A stretch of 64,000 nt of DNA from Sphingomonadales bacterium. GTDB lineage: Bacteria > Pseudomonadota > Alphaproteobacteria > Sphingomonadales > Sphingomonadaceae. Every line of letters begins with the position of its first letter. The stretch's first letter is position 1. Shown here in pieces: positions 8,494-17,820 of this stretch. Under the pieces are notes generated by a model, which was given only the letters and a program-made list of their open reading frames with translations, did not search any database and was not told where the DNA came from. Made by a program: the position numbers and the translations under genes. The stretch lies in assembly GCA_004173185.1 (NCBI GenBank), contig SEFZ01000002.1, positions 142,438 to 206,437 on the forward strand, in the 5' to 3' direction.

Positions 8494-10983
8494 ATGATGA
8501 TCCGGAAAGCCAAGGCCGCTTCACTACTGACGGCTTCGTTGCTCGCAATCGCGGCGGTGCCTGGATATGCGCAGACGGCAACGGAAGCGCAGACCGAGAC
8601 TCCGGCGAAGGTCGATTCCATCGACTATTCGGACTCCGATATCGTCGTTACCGCCCGTAAGCGCGAGGAATCGCTGCAGAACGTTCCGGTTGCAGTGACG
8701 GCATTCGGTGGCGAGACCCTTCGTGACAAGAACGTCACGGCATTTTACGATTTGCCGACCCAGACGCCAGGTCTTCAGGTTCGTACCGCAGGCTCACAGC
8801 GCTCGGCTCCGGACTTTTTCATTCGCGGTCAGGGCTCTACCTTTGGCACCGCGGCGGGCGTTTCGCTCTATTTCGCCAACGCTCCGGCGTTTGACAGCTT
8901 TCTGGGAACGAACATCCAATTCTACGACCTGGCTTCGCTCCAGGTGTTGAAGGGGCCTCAGGGAACGCTGTTCGGACGGGCCACGACGGGTGGCGCGGTC
9001 CTGGTCGATCCCAAGCGTCCGACCGACTCGTTCGAGGGCTATCTCGAAGGCACCATTGGCAGCTACAATCAGCGTGAGCTGACTGGTGCGATCAACATTC
9101 CAATCGTCGCGGATCATATCGCGTTTCGCGCTGCGGGAAGCATCGTGCGCCGCGACGGCTTCACGACCAATCTCTCCAATGGCCAGGACCTCGATAACAA
9201 GCGCAACGAATCCTACCGGCTCGGCCTGACGATCAAGCCGGGCGATGGTTTCGAGACCTATTTCCTCTTCTCGGGGCAGCATTTCAACGAGAACGGGTCA
9301 GGTGCCGTGCTCCTCGACTACAATCGCAATCTGCCGAACTTCAACACCGGTCCAACCGGCGCCGGTCGTGCGACCGTCAACGCGATCTGCACTGCCACCA
9401 ATCCGGTGAATCTCGTCGCACGGGCGAGCTGCGTGAGCCAGCGCATCGGGCTGATTGATCAGCTGGTTTCGGGCTATGCGGTCGAAACGACCCGCCTGGC
9501 GACGGGCGGCGATGCAGCCAAGCGGAAGAACCAGGCCTCTGGCCTGCAGTTCCACACCGGCAGCGTTCAGACGCTCCAGAATGTGACCACGATTTCACCG
9601 GGCTCGCTGGGCTTCCTGGGTGACATCACCATCAAGAACATCTTCTCCACGCATCGGACCCGCGGTGCTGCGACGGGGCGGAGTATCGGTGGATCACAAT
9701 TCAATAATGCCGTGACCTACAACGGTGTCGATCTCATCAACAACATCCCGACGGTGACCGACAAATCTGGCGATACCAAGTTCTTCGACCGTTACAGCGA
9801 AGAGTTCCAGATCGGTGGTGACCGCCAGGGCTTTAACTGGCTCGTAGGGTACTATCGCGAGCAATATGAGCGGCCGTTCCAGTTCTCGCCCATTTTCAAC
9901 ACCTTCAACCTGGCGTTCACGACCCCGCTCGGCGCGCTGCCGACGACCGGATCGATCACGTTGAATTCGCGCGCCGTTGATCAGGGCTTTTTCGGGCAAA
10001 CCACGTTTGAGGTGCTGCCGCGACTGAATGTTACGGCCGGATATCGTCATTCGATGGGGGAGCGCACCTCTCAGAACGCGGTTCCGGTACGGACTGTCGA
10101 CGGTTTTACCGCACCAGTCGTCCGCGAAACCACTCCGTATTCCGAGAAGGCTGACAGCTACAATTTCAGCGTCGATTACAAGCCGATCGACAACCTCCTG
10201 CTCTATGTGAGCCATCGCAAGGGCTATAAGCCGGGCGGTGTGAACGCCGTTCCCTCGGCAACGGTCCCCGGTTATCGGTCTTCTTTCTCGCCAGAGACGC
10301 TCAAGGACGTCGAGCTTGGCGGCAAATATACCTGGGATACGGCAGGCATTCGCGGTCGTTCGAATATCGCGGTGTATCGCCAATGGTATTCGAACATTCA
10401 GCGCAATGAAGTGCTGCCTATCCCCGGCGGCACCAGCGTCTTCACGCAGGTGAACAATATCGCCGCAGCCGATATTCAGGGCTTTGAATTTGAGAATTCG
10501 CTGACCTTCGGCCGGCTCACGCTGACCGCAAACTATGCCTTCACCGATGCCAAATATAAGACGTATCCGGGCACGGTTACCGACATCAACGGTGTCGTGC
10601 ATAACCTGATCGACTCGCCGTTCATCGGCACGCCAAAGCATCAGGGAACGCTCGGCTTGCGCTACGATGCGATCAGCGATCCGGACATCGGCGAAATCTC
10701 CGTCTCGGGCGATTTCTATATGCAGAGCGAAGTCGTGCTCGACGATCAGTTGCTGAAGGACCCGCGGCGCCTTGGCATCCAGCCGGGCTACGAGAACGTC
10801 AATCTGCGCATCGACTGGAAGGGCATTGGCGGCAAGGGGATCGACGCGGCGGTGTTCGTCCGCAACGTGACCAACGATCTCCATCTAGTCAGCGTGGGCA
10901 ACCTGATCGACTCGCTTGGTGCACTCAGCGGCATCTATAATGAGCCACGCGTATGGGGGGCTCAGCTCCGCTTCAGCTGGTAA
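8494..10983 (+). CDS. TonB-dependent outer-membrane receptor
   Basis: 829 residues from the ATG following GGAGAGGAAG. Signal peptide MMIRKAKAASLLTASLLAIA with cleavage near GYAQ, then a TonB-box-like DIVVTARKREE, a plug domain with VLKGPQGTLFGR, and a beta-barrel ending in the aromatic residue of QLRFSW as required for outer-membrane insertion. It takes up a large or scarce substrate with TonB energy. This is the sphingomonad catabolic receptor type, not a clear siderophore receptor. The next genes (exported amidase, sulfatases) make an organic substrate more likely than iron. A strong terminator follows directly. Control is likely through the structured leader described above. Confidence 0.93.
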   Translation: MMIRKAKAASLLTASLLAIAAVPGYAQTATEAQTETPAKVDSIDYSDSDIVVTARKREESLQNVPVAVTAFGGETLRDKNVTAFYDLPTQTPGLQVRTAGSQRSAPDFFIRGQGSTFGTAAGVSLYFANAPAFDSFLGTNIQFYDLASLQVLKGPQGTLFGRATTGGAVLVDPKRPTDSFEGYLEGTIGSYNQRELTGAINIPIVADHIAFRAAGSIVRRDGFTTNLSNGQDLDNKRNESYRLGLTIKPGDGFETYFLFSGQHFNENGSGAVLLDYNRNLPNFNTGPTGAGRATVNAICTATNPVNLVARASCVSQRIGLIDQLVSGYAVETTRLATGGDAAKRKNQASGLQFHTGSVQTLQNVTTISPGSLGFLGDITIKNIFSTHRTRGAATGRSIGGSQFNNAVTYNGVDLINNIPTVTDKSGDTKFFDRYSEEFQIGGDRQGFNWLVGYYREQYERPFQFSPIFNTFNLAFTTPLGALPTTGSITLNSRAVDQGFFGQTTFEVLPRLNVTAGYRHSMGERTSQNAVPVRTVDGFTAPVVRETTPYSEKADSYNFSVDYKPIDNLLLYVSHRKGYKPGGVNAVPSATVPGYRSSFSPETLKDVELGGKYTWDTAGIRGRSNIAVYRQWYSNIQRNEVLPIPGGTSVFTQVNNIAAADIQGFEFENSLTFGRLTLTANYAFTDAKYKTYPGTVTDINGVVHNLIDSPFIGTPKHQGTLGLRYDAISDPDIGEISVSGDFYMQSEVVLDDQLLKDPRRLGIQPGYENVNLRIDWKGIGGKGIDAAVFVRNVTNDLHLVSVGNLIDSLGALSGIYNEPRVWGAQLRFSW

Positions 10984-10995
10984 CACGATCTAACG

Positions 10996-11037
10996 GCCGG
11001 TGCCGCAAGCAAGCCTTGCGGCACCGGCGCTCCTTTT
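10996..11037 (+). terminator. Rho-independent terminator after the TonB-dependent receptor
   Basis: A perfect 14-bp stem (10996-11009 with 11015-11028), 5-base loop, followed by GCTCCTTTTTT. It ends the receptor transcript 10-50 bases after its stop; the downstream amidase ribosome-binding site lies just behind the T-tract, so readthrough or a separate promoter must feed the amidase. Confidence 0.9.
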
Positions 11038-11052
11038 TTGAAGGAAGCGCGA

Positions 11053-12513
11053 ATGACCGGAAAAACTACTCGGCGTGCAATGGTCAAAGGAGCAGCGGCG
11101 GCAAGCCTGCTCCCCTTTATACCAGTGGAGAAAGCGATGGCGGCGACAAGCGCGGATGATCTCACCTGGCTGCCGGCATGGCGTATCCGAGACCTGATCG
11201 CGAAGCGCGAAGTTTCGGCGCTGGAAGTGACCAATCACTTTCTCGGCAGGATACAGTCGCTCGATCCCCAACTGCACATGTTCCGCAAATTCGATGTGGA
11301 TGGCGCGCGCGCGCAAGCTGCCGCGGCGGACGCGGCTGTCAGGAATGGCGCACCTCTGGGAGTATTGCACGGCATACCTCTCGCGCTGAAGGAGCATCTT
11401 GCGGTTCGCGGTATGCCGTATCTGCGGTTCGAATCGCATTCGGACAGCGTCGGAACCTTCGTAACGATGGACCGGGACTCGATCGTTGCCGAGCGGCTGC
11501 GGGCTGCGGGCGCGATCATAACCGGCGTGACGGTCATGCCCGGAATGGGCATCGGATCGGGCATGCCAGACCTTTCCAGGCATCCGCGGAACCCGTGGAA
11601 ACCGAACCATGTGCCGGGTTCTTCCAGCGCAGGGAGCGCGGCCGTCGTAGCATCGGGCGCGCTGCCGATCGCGATCGGATCCGACGGTGGCGGATCCACG
11701 CGACTTCCGGCTGCGCTTAACGGCGTGATCGGCGTCCACACGACTGCCGGCCGTCTTGCGAACGTTGATTACGAAAAGCCGCATCTGATGCTGACCACCT
11801 CGTTCGGCCCGATTGCACGTGACGTCCGCGACTGCGCGCTGGTCATGAAGGCCACTTCCGGTCCCGATGGGCGCGACATGCTCTCGACGGTGCATGGCGA
11901 TCCGCCCGACTATCTTGCCTATCTCGATAGAGGCGCGGCGGGCATGAAGGCGGTCTGGACCGACGATTACGGCTTCACCGAGGCGCTCGCCGTCGAGCAA
12001 TCGCCGCGCGTGATCGCGGCGGTACGCGAGGCAGCGAAAAAGGTGACGGCGCTGGACGCCACCTTCTCGCAGACCAATCAGAGCTGGGAGAGCTTCTGGC
12101 CGCATTATCTGGCGACGGATTCGGTCTATAGTGGCGGACAGGCACCGAAACCGACCCCCGAAATTCTGCGTGCAGCTTCCGAAGTGCGGATGCGCAACCG
12201 GGCGAAGTTCGATGCGCTGCTGCGCGAATATGACGTGCTGATGAGCCCGACGATCCAGTTTACCGCGCCGACAGTCGAGCAATGGAATGCGTCGTGGCGC
12301 GACGTGCAGAAGTTCGCGCCGACTTACACATCGGACACATTCATGTTCAACTGGCTGGGTCTGCCGGCGATGTCGATCCCGGTGGGGTTCATCGACGGTA
12401 TGCCGATCGGGCTACAACTGGTTGGGCCACCCGATAGCGAGCCAAAGCTGTTCCGGCTGGCACAGGCCTATCTCAGCCGCTTTCCGCGCAACGAACGACC
12501 GCCTGCATCTTGA
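11053..12513 (+). CDS. Amidase-signature-family hydrolase with Tat-type signal
   Basis: 486 residues from the ATG after GAAGGAAGCGCG. N-terminus TGKTTRRAMVKGAAAASLLP matches a twin-arginine signal, so the enzyme probably folds in the cytosol and acts in the periplasm. The amidase signature is complete: Lys in ALKEH, then GSSSAGSAA with the cis-Ser and nucleophilic Ser, and the GSDGGGSTR segment. Such enzymes hydrolyse amides, sometimes esters. It is coupled to the VOC gene through a TTGA stop/start overlap. Location next to a receptor and sulfatases suggests deconjugation outside the cytoplasm (for example of an amino-acid conjugate), which is inference. Confidence 0.88.
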   Translation: MTGKTTRRAMVKGAAAASLLPFIPVEKAMAATSADDLTWLPAWRIRDLIAKREVSALEVTNHFLGRIQSLDPQLHMFRKFDVDGARAQAAAADAAVRNGAPLGVLHGIPLALKEHLAVRGMPYLRFESHSDSVGTFVTMDRDSIVAERLRAAGAIITGVTVMPGMGIGSGMPDLSRHPRNPWKPNHVPGSSSAGSAAVVASGALPIAIGSDGGGSTRLPAALNGVIGVHTTAGRLANVDYEKPHLMLTTSFGPIARDVRDCALVMKATSGPDGRDMLSTVHGDPPDYLAYLDRGAAGMKAVWTDDYGFTEALAVEQSPRVIAAVREAAKKVTALDATFSQTNQSWESFWPHYLATDSVYSGGQAPKPTPEILRAASEVRMRNRAKFDALLREYDVLMSPTIQFTAPTVEQWNASWRDVQKFAPTYTSDTFMFNWLGLPAMSIPVGFIDGMPIGLQLVGPPDSEPKLFRLAQAYLSRFPRNERPPAS

Positions 12514-13040
12514 GGCCGGTCGTCGTCCAGGCGGGGTATGTCGTGACCGACATATTCGCGGCGATGGCGCAATGGACCGGCCTGTTCGGGGTCGGTCCGT
12601 TCTTCCTCTACCGGATCGGCGACGGAGCGCGGCCGGGCGTGTCGCTATACCGTGGAAAGCCGTGGCAGTTTGAAGGGCTGATCGCGCTGAGCTTTGATGG
12701 CGATCTGCAGATCGAGTTGATCCAGCAGAGCAATGACACGCCCTCGGTCTATACCGAAACCTTGGCAACGCGTGGCGCGGGCTTCCACCATTTCAAGTGG
12801 GAGTTCGAAGACTATGATGCCGCGGTTGCGCACTTCCGTTCACGCGGGATCGAAGCGGCGATGGAGATTGAGAGTCCGGGCGTGACCCGCGTTACCTATT
12901 TCGACACCGTCGCCGAACTGGGCCATTTCGTCGAGCTTGGCGATCCGACCCCTGCGTTCCGCGAAAGCACCGCGAAGATGCGGCAAATTTGCGCGGCGTG
13001 GGACGGCAACGATGCGGTGCGCGAGATGGCGCGCTTCTAG
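12510..13040 (+). CDS. VOC-family (glyoxalase/dioxygenase fold) protein
   Basis: 176 residues. The start is the TTG that overlaps the amidase stop (TTGA); this start is needed for the first beta strand (VVQAGYVVTDIFAAM). Two beta-alpha-beta-beta-beta units are visible, with HHFKWE and ELGHFVEL segments that can give His and Glu metal ligands. Similar proteins are lactoylglutathione-lyase-like or methylmalonyl-CoA-epimerase-like; the reaction cannot be assigned. No signal peptide, so cytosolic, unlike the upstream amidase. It ends one base before the end of the convergent sulfatase gene. Confidence 0.75.
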   Translation: MRPVVVQAGYVVTDIFAAMAQWTGLFGVGPFFLYRIGDGARPGVSLYRGKPWQFEGLIALSFDGDLQIELIQQSNDTPSVYTETLATRGAGFHHFKWEFEDYDAAVAHFRSRGIEAAMEIESPGVTRVTYFDTVAELGHFVELGDPTPAFRESTAKMRQICAAWDGNDAVREMARF

Positions 13041-13041
13041 C

Positions 13042-15369
13042 CTATTGGAGCGTGACGGTGACTCGCCGGATTGCCGAGTCTGTCAGATTCGGTACGCCAT
13101 AGTCGCTGGTCACGGGCACTCCGGTATCGCGGCCGATATCCAGGGTTTCGCCCAGACCCGCAGGAATTGCGATCGTGCGCCCGATGCGCCCCGATCCGAC
13201 CTCGATTCCGTTCACGCTTATCGTCATCGAACCTCCCGCGCGGACACCGCCGTCCGACCGGAAGCTGAACAGGATTTTGTGCGCTCCGGGGGCAATCGGC
13301 GCTGATGCGGCGACGCGAAAAATATCCTCCGGGCGGCGTGAAACAGCCTGATGGGCGATCGGCACGCCATCCCTGAGATAGAAACTCCAGCCGCCGAACC
13401 AGCTTCCATTTGCAAGCAGCACTCCGTTCGCGCCCGGCACCGTCGCGACATCGACTGCGATCGTGAAAGACCGTCCCGCGAAGCGAGGCGCAGCTCCCTG
13501 CATCACCGATGTATCCGATCCCCAATAATCGAAGGTCGTTCGGGTTTGCGGATGGGCCGCCGCCGCGTCGCGGCTGCGCAGGACTGCGAAGCGCTCATCG
13601 ATCGGATAGACTTGATTGCGGCGCGCTTCGGTGTCGAACAGCGCTTGCATCTCCGCCAGCCGCTTAGGCTCGCGCGCGGCAAGATTGTGTGACTGTCCGA
13701 AATCCTTGCTCAGATCGTAGAGTTCCCAGGCCAAAGGCTGCGTGGCCGCTGCGGTGGTTGGGCGATCCTCCCACGGCATGCGGCGCGGCGCGGTATTGGC
13801 CAGCCAATTATTGCTGTAGATCGCGCGATTGCCGAGAACTTCGAAATATTGAGTTCGCGGCGCCACCGGGCTGTCGGCTGCGAATGTCGGAACCAGGCTG
13901 GTGCCATCGACCCGCTGCTGTTCCGTGCCGTCGACCATCTGGGGCAGGGGGATACCGGCGGCGTCGAGGACCGTCGGCATGATGTCGATTACGTGGCTGA
14001 ACTGGCTGCGCAATTCGCCCCGCGCCTTAATCCCGTCGGGCCAGCGCACGACCATGCCGTTGCGCGTGCCGCCAAGATGCGACGCGATCTGCTTGGTCCA
14101 GGGAAACGGCGTGTTGAGCGCCCAAGCCCAACCTGCGGGATAATTGCCGTAGACCGTGGGTCCGCCCATTTCGAGGGCGGATGCGGCGATCCATGCGCTG
14201 TCATCGATCGCGCCATTGGCGAGGCGGCCGATCTCATTCGTCATTCCGAGATTGCCAGCCTCCGCGCTGGCGCCATTATCGCCTTCGATGAACATGACGA
14301 GCGTGTTGGCTGACTTGCCCATCCGCTCGAGCTCGTCGAGGATGCGCCCGATCTGTGCGTCCTGATATGCGAGCATCCCCGCATAGACTTCCATCATATG
14401 CGCGTAGCTGCGGCGATCCTGGGGCGAGAGACTGTCCCACGCCTCGATTTCGGCGGGGCGGGGGCTGAGACGGGTGACGGCAGGGATCACGCCCATAGTC
14501 TTCTGCCGTGCGAAGCTCTGCGCTCGCTGCGCGTCCCAGCCTTTGTCGAACTGACCTTTGAAGCGCGCAATGAAATCGGCAGGCGCCTGATGCGGAGCAT
14601 GGGTGCTGCCGGGTGCGTAATAGATGAAGAAGGGCTTGCCCGGATCGGCCGCATCCTGGTTGTGGATCCAGCGGATGGCATCATCGGCAAGGCGCTTGTC
14701 GAGCAATTGCGGAGCGCCAGCCGGTTCGGGCTCGACCGGAGTGATGCCGCGATACAGGCGCGGACGCCATTGATCGGAATCACCGCCGATAAACCCGTAG
14801 AAATATTCGAAGCCGAGCCCCGTCGGCCAATTATCGAACGGGCCAGCCGCAGACTGTTCCCAGGCCGGCGCATTATGATGCTTGCCGAACATTGCGGTGT
14901 TGTACCCGGAAAGCGTGAGCACGCGCGCGATCGTGGCGGCGCTGCGTGGGATCGTGCTCCAATAGCCGGGAAAGCCCGTAGCGCCGTCGACGATGTTGCC
15001 GGTCGCGACCATGTGATGGTTGCGACCGGTTAGGAGCGATGCGCGCGTCGGCGAGCAGATCGCAGTGGTGTGGAAGCGGTTATATTTGAGACCTGCATTC
15101 GCCAGTCGATCCAGATTGGGCGTAGGCACTGGCCCGCCAAAGGTGCTCGCGGCGGCGAAACCGACATCGTCGGTCAGGATGACCAATACGTTCGGTGCCC
15201 CCGTGGGTGCGCGCACAGCTTTGGGCCATGCTGGCCGCGATTCCGCATGGGTGGGCGCGACCTGTCCGGCGAAGGGCTGGGCGGGCACGGGAAGTATCTG
15301 CGCGGAAATGGGAAAGGCCCAGGTCGCGCTGAACAGCAGGGTTAGGCGCGACCTGGCACGGCCCTTCAT
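13042..15369 (-). CDS. Exported sulfatase (arylsulfatase, formylglycine type), 1 of 3
   Basis: 775 residues, about the size of the long arylsulfatases such as mycobacterial AtsA/AtsD. A signal-like N-terminus (LTLLFSATWAFPISAQ) is followed by the sulfatase core: metal ligands in LTDDVG (Asp67-68), the modification motif CSPTR with Cys105 to be converted to formylglycine, and EGDNGAS as the later Asp-Asn pair. The C-terminal 150 residues form a lectin-like beta domain. It hydrolyses sulfate esters, probably in the periplasm. It is the second gene of a two-sulfatase operon (4-base overlap ATGA). CxPxR places it in the formylglycine class and excludes metallo-beta-lactamase alkylsulfatases. Confidence 0.92.
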   Translation of the reverse strand: MKGRARSRLTLLFSATWAFPISAQILPVPAQPFAGQVAPTHAESRPAWPKAVRAPTGAPNVLVILTDDVGFAAASTFGGPVPTPNLDRLANAGLKYNRFHTTAICSPTRASLLTGRNHHMVATGNIVDGATGFPGYWSTIPRSAATIARVLTLSGYNTAMFGKHHNAPAWEQSAAGPFDNWPTGLGFEYFYGFIGGDSDQWRPRLYRGITPVEPEPAGAPQLLDKRLADDAIRWIHNQDAADPGKPFFIYYAPGSTHAPHQAPADFIARFKGQFDKGWDAQRAQSFARQKTMGVIPAVTRLSPRPAEIEAWDSLSPQDRRSYAHMMEVYAGMLAYQDAQIGRILDELERMGKSANTLVMFIEGDNGASAEAGNLGMTNEIGRLANGAIDDSAWIAASALEMGGPTVYGNYPAGWAWALNTPFPWTKQIASHLGGTRNGMVVRWPDGIKARGELRSQFSHVIDIMPTVLDAAGIPLPQMVDGTEQQRVDGTSLVPTFAADSPVAPRTQYFEVLGNRAIYSNNWLANTAPRRMPWEDRPTTAAATQPLAWELYDLSKDFGQSHNLAAREPKRLAEMQALFDTEARRNQVYPIDERFAVLRSRDAAAAHPQTRTTFDYWGSDTSVMQGAAPRFAGRSFTIAVDVATVPGANGVLLANGSWFGGWSFYLRDGVPIAHQAVSRRPEDIFRVAASAPIAPGAHKILFSFRSDGGVRAGGSMTISVNGIEVGSGRIGRTIAIPAGLGETLDIGRDTGVPVTSDYGVPNLTDSAIRRVTVTLQ

Positions 15370-17705
15370 GGCGCAGGCTTCTCGACATTCACCGTAACCC
15401 GATCGATCCGGCCGGTGAACGAGAAGGGGGGATCATAAGCGCTGGTCGGCGCGGACCCCATGTCGGTGCCGATGTTGAACAGCTCGCCGCCCCCCGAATA
15501 GCCCGAGCGTACGCGCTGGGTCATTTGTTGGCGCCCGGCCTCGCGGCCGTTGACCGACAGCACTGCTTCGCCCTGAAGCGGGCCATTGAGCTGATAGTGC
15601 AACTCGACGGTTACGGGGCCTTCCGGCAACGCCTGCGCATCAGCGATTGCGAACCTGCCAAGGCCGAGGTCGTTATAGTCGTAATGGACCCGGCCATCCT
15701 TCACGTAGAAGGAGAAGCCCGCTTCCAGCCCGCCAACCGCCATCAGCACGCCCTGATCGCCTTTCTTCGCGTCGAAGACGATGCGGATCGTGTAACTGCG
15801 GCCGTTGATCGCCGGCATCGTGCGGTCCGAGAGCCCGATCGGACCGGGCATCAGGTACGTGAAATCGGTCCGGCTTCCGTTGACGGCGGCGGCCACCCGC
15901 GCGCCGCGAACCAGATTATCGTCGATCGGATAGACCTGGTGCGTCCGGGCCTCCTTGTCGAACAGCGTCTGCATCTGTTTCAGCCGTTCGGGCTCTTTGG
16001 CTGCGAGATTGGTGGTTTCACCCGGATCGTTGCGGAGGTCGTAGAGTTCCCAGCGATCCTCGCTGAACGGCACGGGGCGCAGGATGTCCCATGCCCGGGC
16101 CTTGTGCAGCACCACGGCCTTCCAGCCATCGTGATAGATGCCGCGATTGCCCCAGAGCTCGTAATATTGCGTGACCCGGCGGGCCGGTGCGGATGGATTG
16201 TCGAAGCTGTAGTTGAGCGCGATGCCGTCGATCGGCTTCTGGGGCACGCCGCCCACGCAATCGGGCGCGGAAATGCCCGCAGCCTCGAGGATGGTCGGCG
16301 CAACGTCTATGAGGTGGCCATATTGGGTGCGGACGCCGCGCTCCTTGATGCCCTTGGGCCAGGAGACGATCATCGGGACGCGGATGCCGCCGTCGTGCGC
16401 GGCCTGCTTGAAATAGCGGAAGGGCGTATTGGCGGCGACGGCCCAGCCGGCCGAATAATGCGGTGCTGACTTGGGGCCGCCCCAGTCGTCGATATGCTTG
16501 AGGCTGGTTTCGAACGGAACCTTCACCCCACTGGCAACCGGAGTCATGTTGAAGGTGCCGTCCGGGCCGCCCTCGGCGCTGGCGCCATTGTCAGAGGTGA
16601 CGAAGATCATCGTATTGTCGAGCTTGCCCGCGCGTTCGAGCCCATCGAGGATGCGACCAAACTCTGCGTCGGCTTCGCTTAGCTGGGCGGCCAGCGCTTC
16701 CATCTGCCGGCTGTAAAGACGCTTCTGGTCGGCAGAGAGCGTGTTCCAGGCGGGCAGTTCCGCCTGCATCGGCGCGATGCGCGTTCCGGCCGGAACCACC
16801 TTCATCGCTTTTTGCCGTGCCAGAACGGTGGTGCGATATTTATCCCAGCCCATGTCGAACTTGCCGCGATAATGGTCGAGCCATGCCTGGCTGGCCTGAT
16901 GCGGCGAATGGACTGCGCCGGTTGCCCAATACATGTAGAAGGGCCGCTCGGGATCGACCGAGCTGAGTTGGTCCACATAGTCGATCGCACGATCCGCGAG
17001 GTCGCGCGTAAGATAGTAATTCTGGCCGGGCTTGGGCGAGCCGAGAAGTGCGTTACCCTGCCAAAGGGTCGGCGCGAAATGATCGCTTTCATAGGCGAAA
17101 AAGCCGTAATTATGCTCGAAACCCTGACCGCTGGGCCAATAGGTGTAGGGGCCGGTCGGCTTCAGGTAGCGCGGCGGGATATGATCCCATTTGCCCAGCG
17201 CGATCGTCCCATATCCGCGATCGCGCAGGACGCGCGCGGTGGTGGCGACGGAAGCGGGCACTTCGGCATCGTAGCCGGGATAGCCCATCGCGGTGTTGGC
17301 ATGCGCCCCCATATGCGCTCCGTGCGCATTGCGTCCGGTCAGCAGCGCGGCGCGCGAGGGGGAGCAAAGCGGGGTCGAGTGAAAGTTGGTGTAGCGTACG
17401 CCACTCGCCGCAAGACGCTCCAGATTGGGGGTCTCGACCAGTCCGCCGAATGCGCTCGAAAGCCCGAAGCCAACATCGTCCATCAGCCAGATCACGACGT
17501 TGGGTGCCCCTGCAGGTGGCTTGATCTCGGCAGGCCAATTTTCCTTGGAGCTGGCAACGTCCGGGCCAATTTTCCCGGCAAAGGGCGCATCCGCGGCGGT
17601 GCAGAACGGCTCGGAGGATGCTGCCGTTTGGACGCTGGGTGTTGCTGCGTGGGCCATGGCGGCAGAGGCCAGCAACGCAATTAGCAACAGGCGTTTCGCC
17701 GGCAT
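15366..17705 (-). CDS. Exported sulfatase (formylglycine type), 2 of 3
   Basis: 779 residues. Two in-frame ATGs lie 6 bases apart; the ACAGGAGAG site touches the upstream one, so the second (MPAKRLLLIALLASAAMAHA) has the proper spacing and is chosen. After the signal peptide and an extra region with a lone Cys come MDDVG metal ligands, the motif CSPSR (Cys about 114) and SDNGAS. The C-terminal beta domain is like that of its neighbour but the overall sequence differs enough to suggest a different ester preference. First gene of the minus-strand sulfatase operon, divergent from the third sulfatase. Confidence 0.92.
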   Translation of the reverse strand: MPAKRLLLIALLASAAMAHAATPSVQTAASSEPFCTAADAPFAGKIGPDVASSKENWPAEIKPPAGAPNVVIWLMDDVGFGLSSAFGGLVETPNLERLAASGVRYTNFHSTPLCSPSRAALLTGRNAHGAHMGAHANTAMGYPGYDAEVPASVATTARVLRDRGYGTIALGKWDHIPPRYLKPTGPYTYWPSGQGFEHNYGFFAYESDHFAPTLWQGNALLGSPKPGQNYYLTRDLADRAIDYVDQLSSVDPERPFYMYWATGAVHSPHQASQAWLDHYRGKFDMGWDKYRTTVLARQKAMKVVPAGTRIAPMQAELPAWNTLSADQKRLYSRQMEALAAQLSEADAEFGRILDGLERAGKLDNTMIFVTSDNGASAEGGPDGTFNMTPVASGVKVPFETSLKHIDDWGGPKSAPHYSAGWAVAANTPFRYFKQAAHDGGIRVPMIVSWPKGIKERGVRTQYGHLIDVAPTILEAAGISAPDCVGGVPQKPIDGIALNYSFDNPSAPARRVTQYYELWGNRGIYHDGWKAVVLHKARAWDILRPVPFSEDRWELYDLRNDPGETTNLAAKEPERLKQMQTLFDKEARTHQVYPIDDNLVRGARVAAAVNGSRTDFTYLMPGPIGLSDRTMPAINGRSYTIRIVFDAKKGDQGVLMAVGGLEAGFSFYVKDGRVHYDYNDLGLGRFAIADAQALPEGPVTVELHYQLNGPLQGEAVLSVNGREAGRQQMTQRVRSGYSGGGELFNIGTDMGSAPTSAYDPPFSFTGRIDRVTVNVEKPAP

Positions 17706-17820
17706 TTCCATCTCTCCTGTGATCGTTTCTATTTTGAGTAGATCGACTTATTTTTCGCGTTTAGTCAAACAGAGAGAGCGAGCATCACAGGTATGATGCT
17801 GGCCGATTTGGGAGAGTGCG
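17706..17820. promoter_or_regulatory. Divergent promoter region between sulfatase genes
   Basis: 115 bases, AT-richer than the surroundings, serving both sulfatase transcripts. It includes ATTTTGAGTAGATCGACTTA, whose AGT-N6-ACT arms around GATC form an imperfect dyad that could bind the TetR protein encoded at 20093. The ribosome-binding sites ACAGGAGAG (minus) and GGGAGAG (plus) lie at the edges. No clear minus-35/minus-10 can be assigned. Confidence 0.4.

Noticed and set aside
9694..10884. A 396-codon minus-strand frame opposite the first TonB receptor
   Set aside because: No recognisable motif; the receptor on the other strand is complete from signal peptide to terminal Trp.
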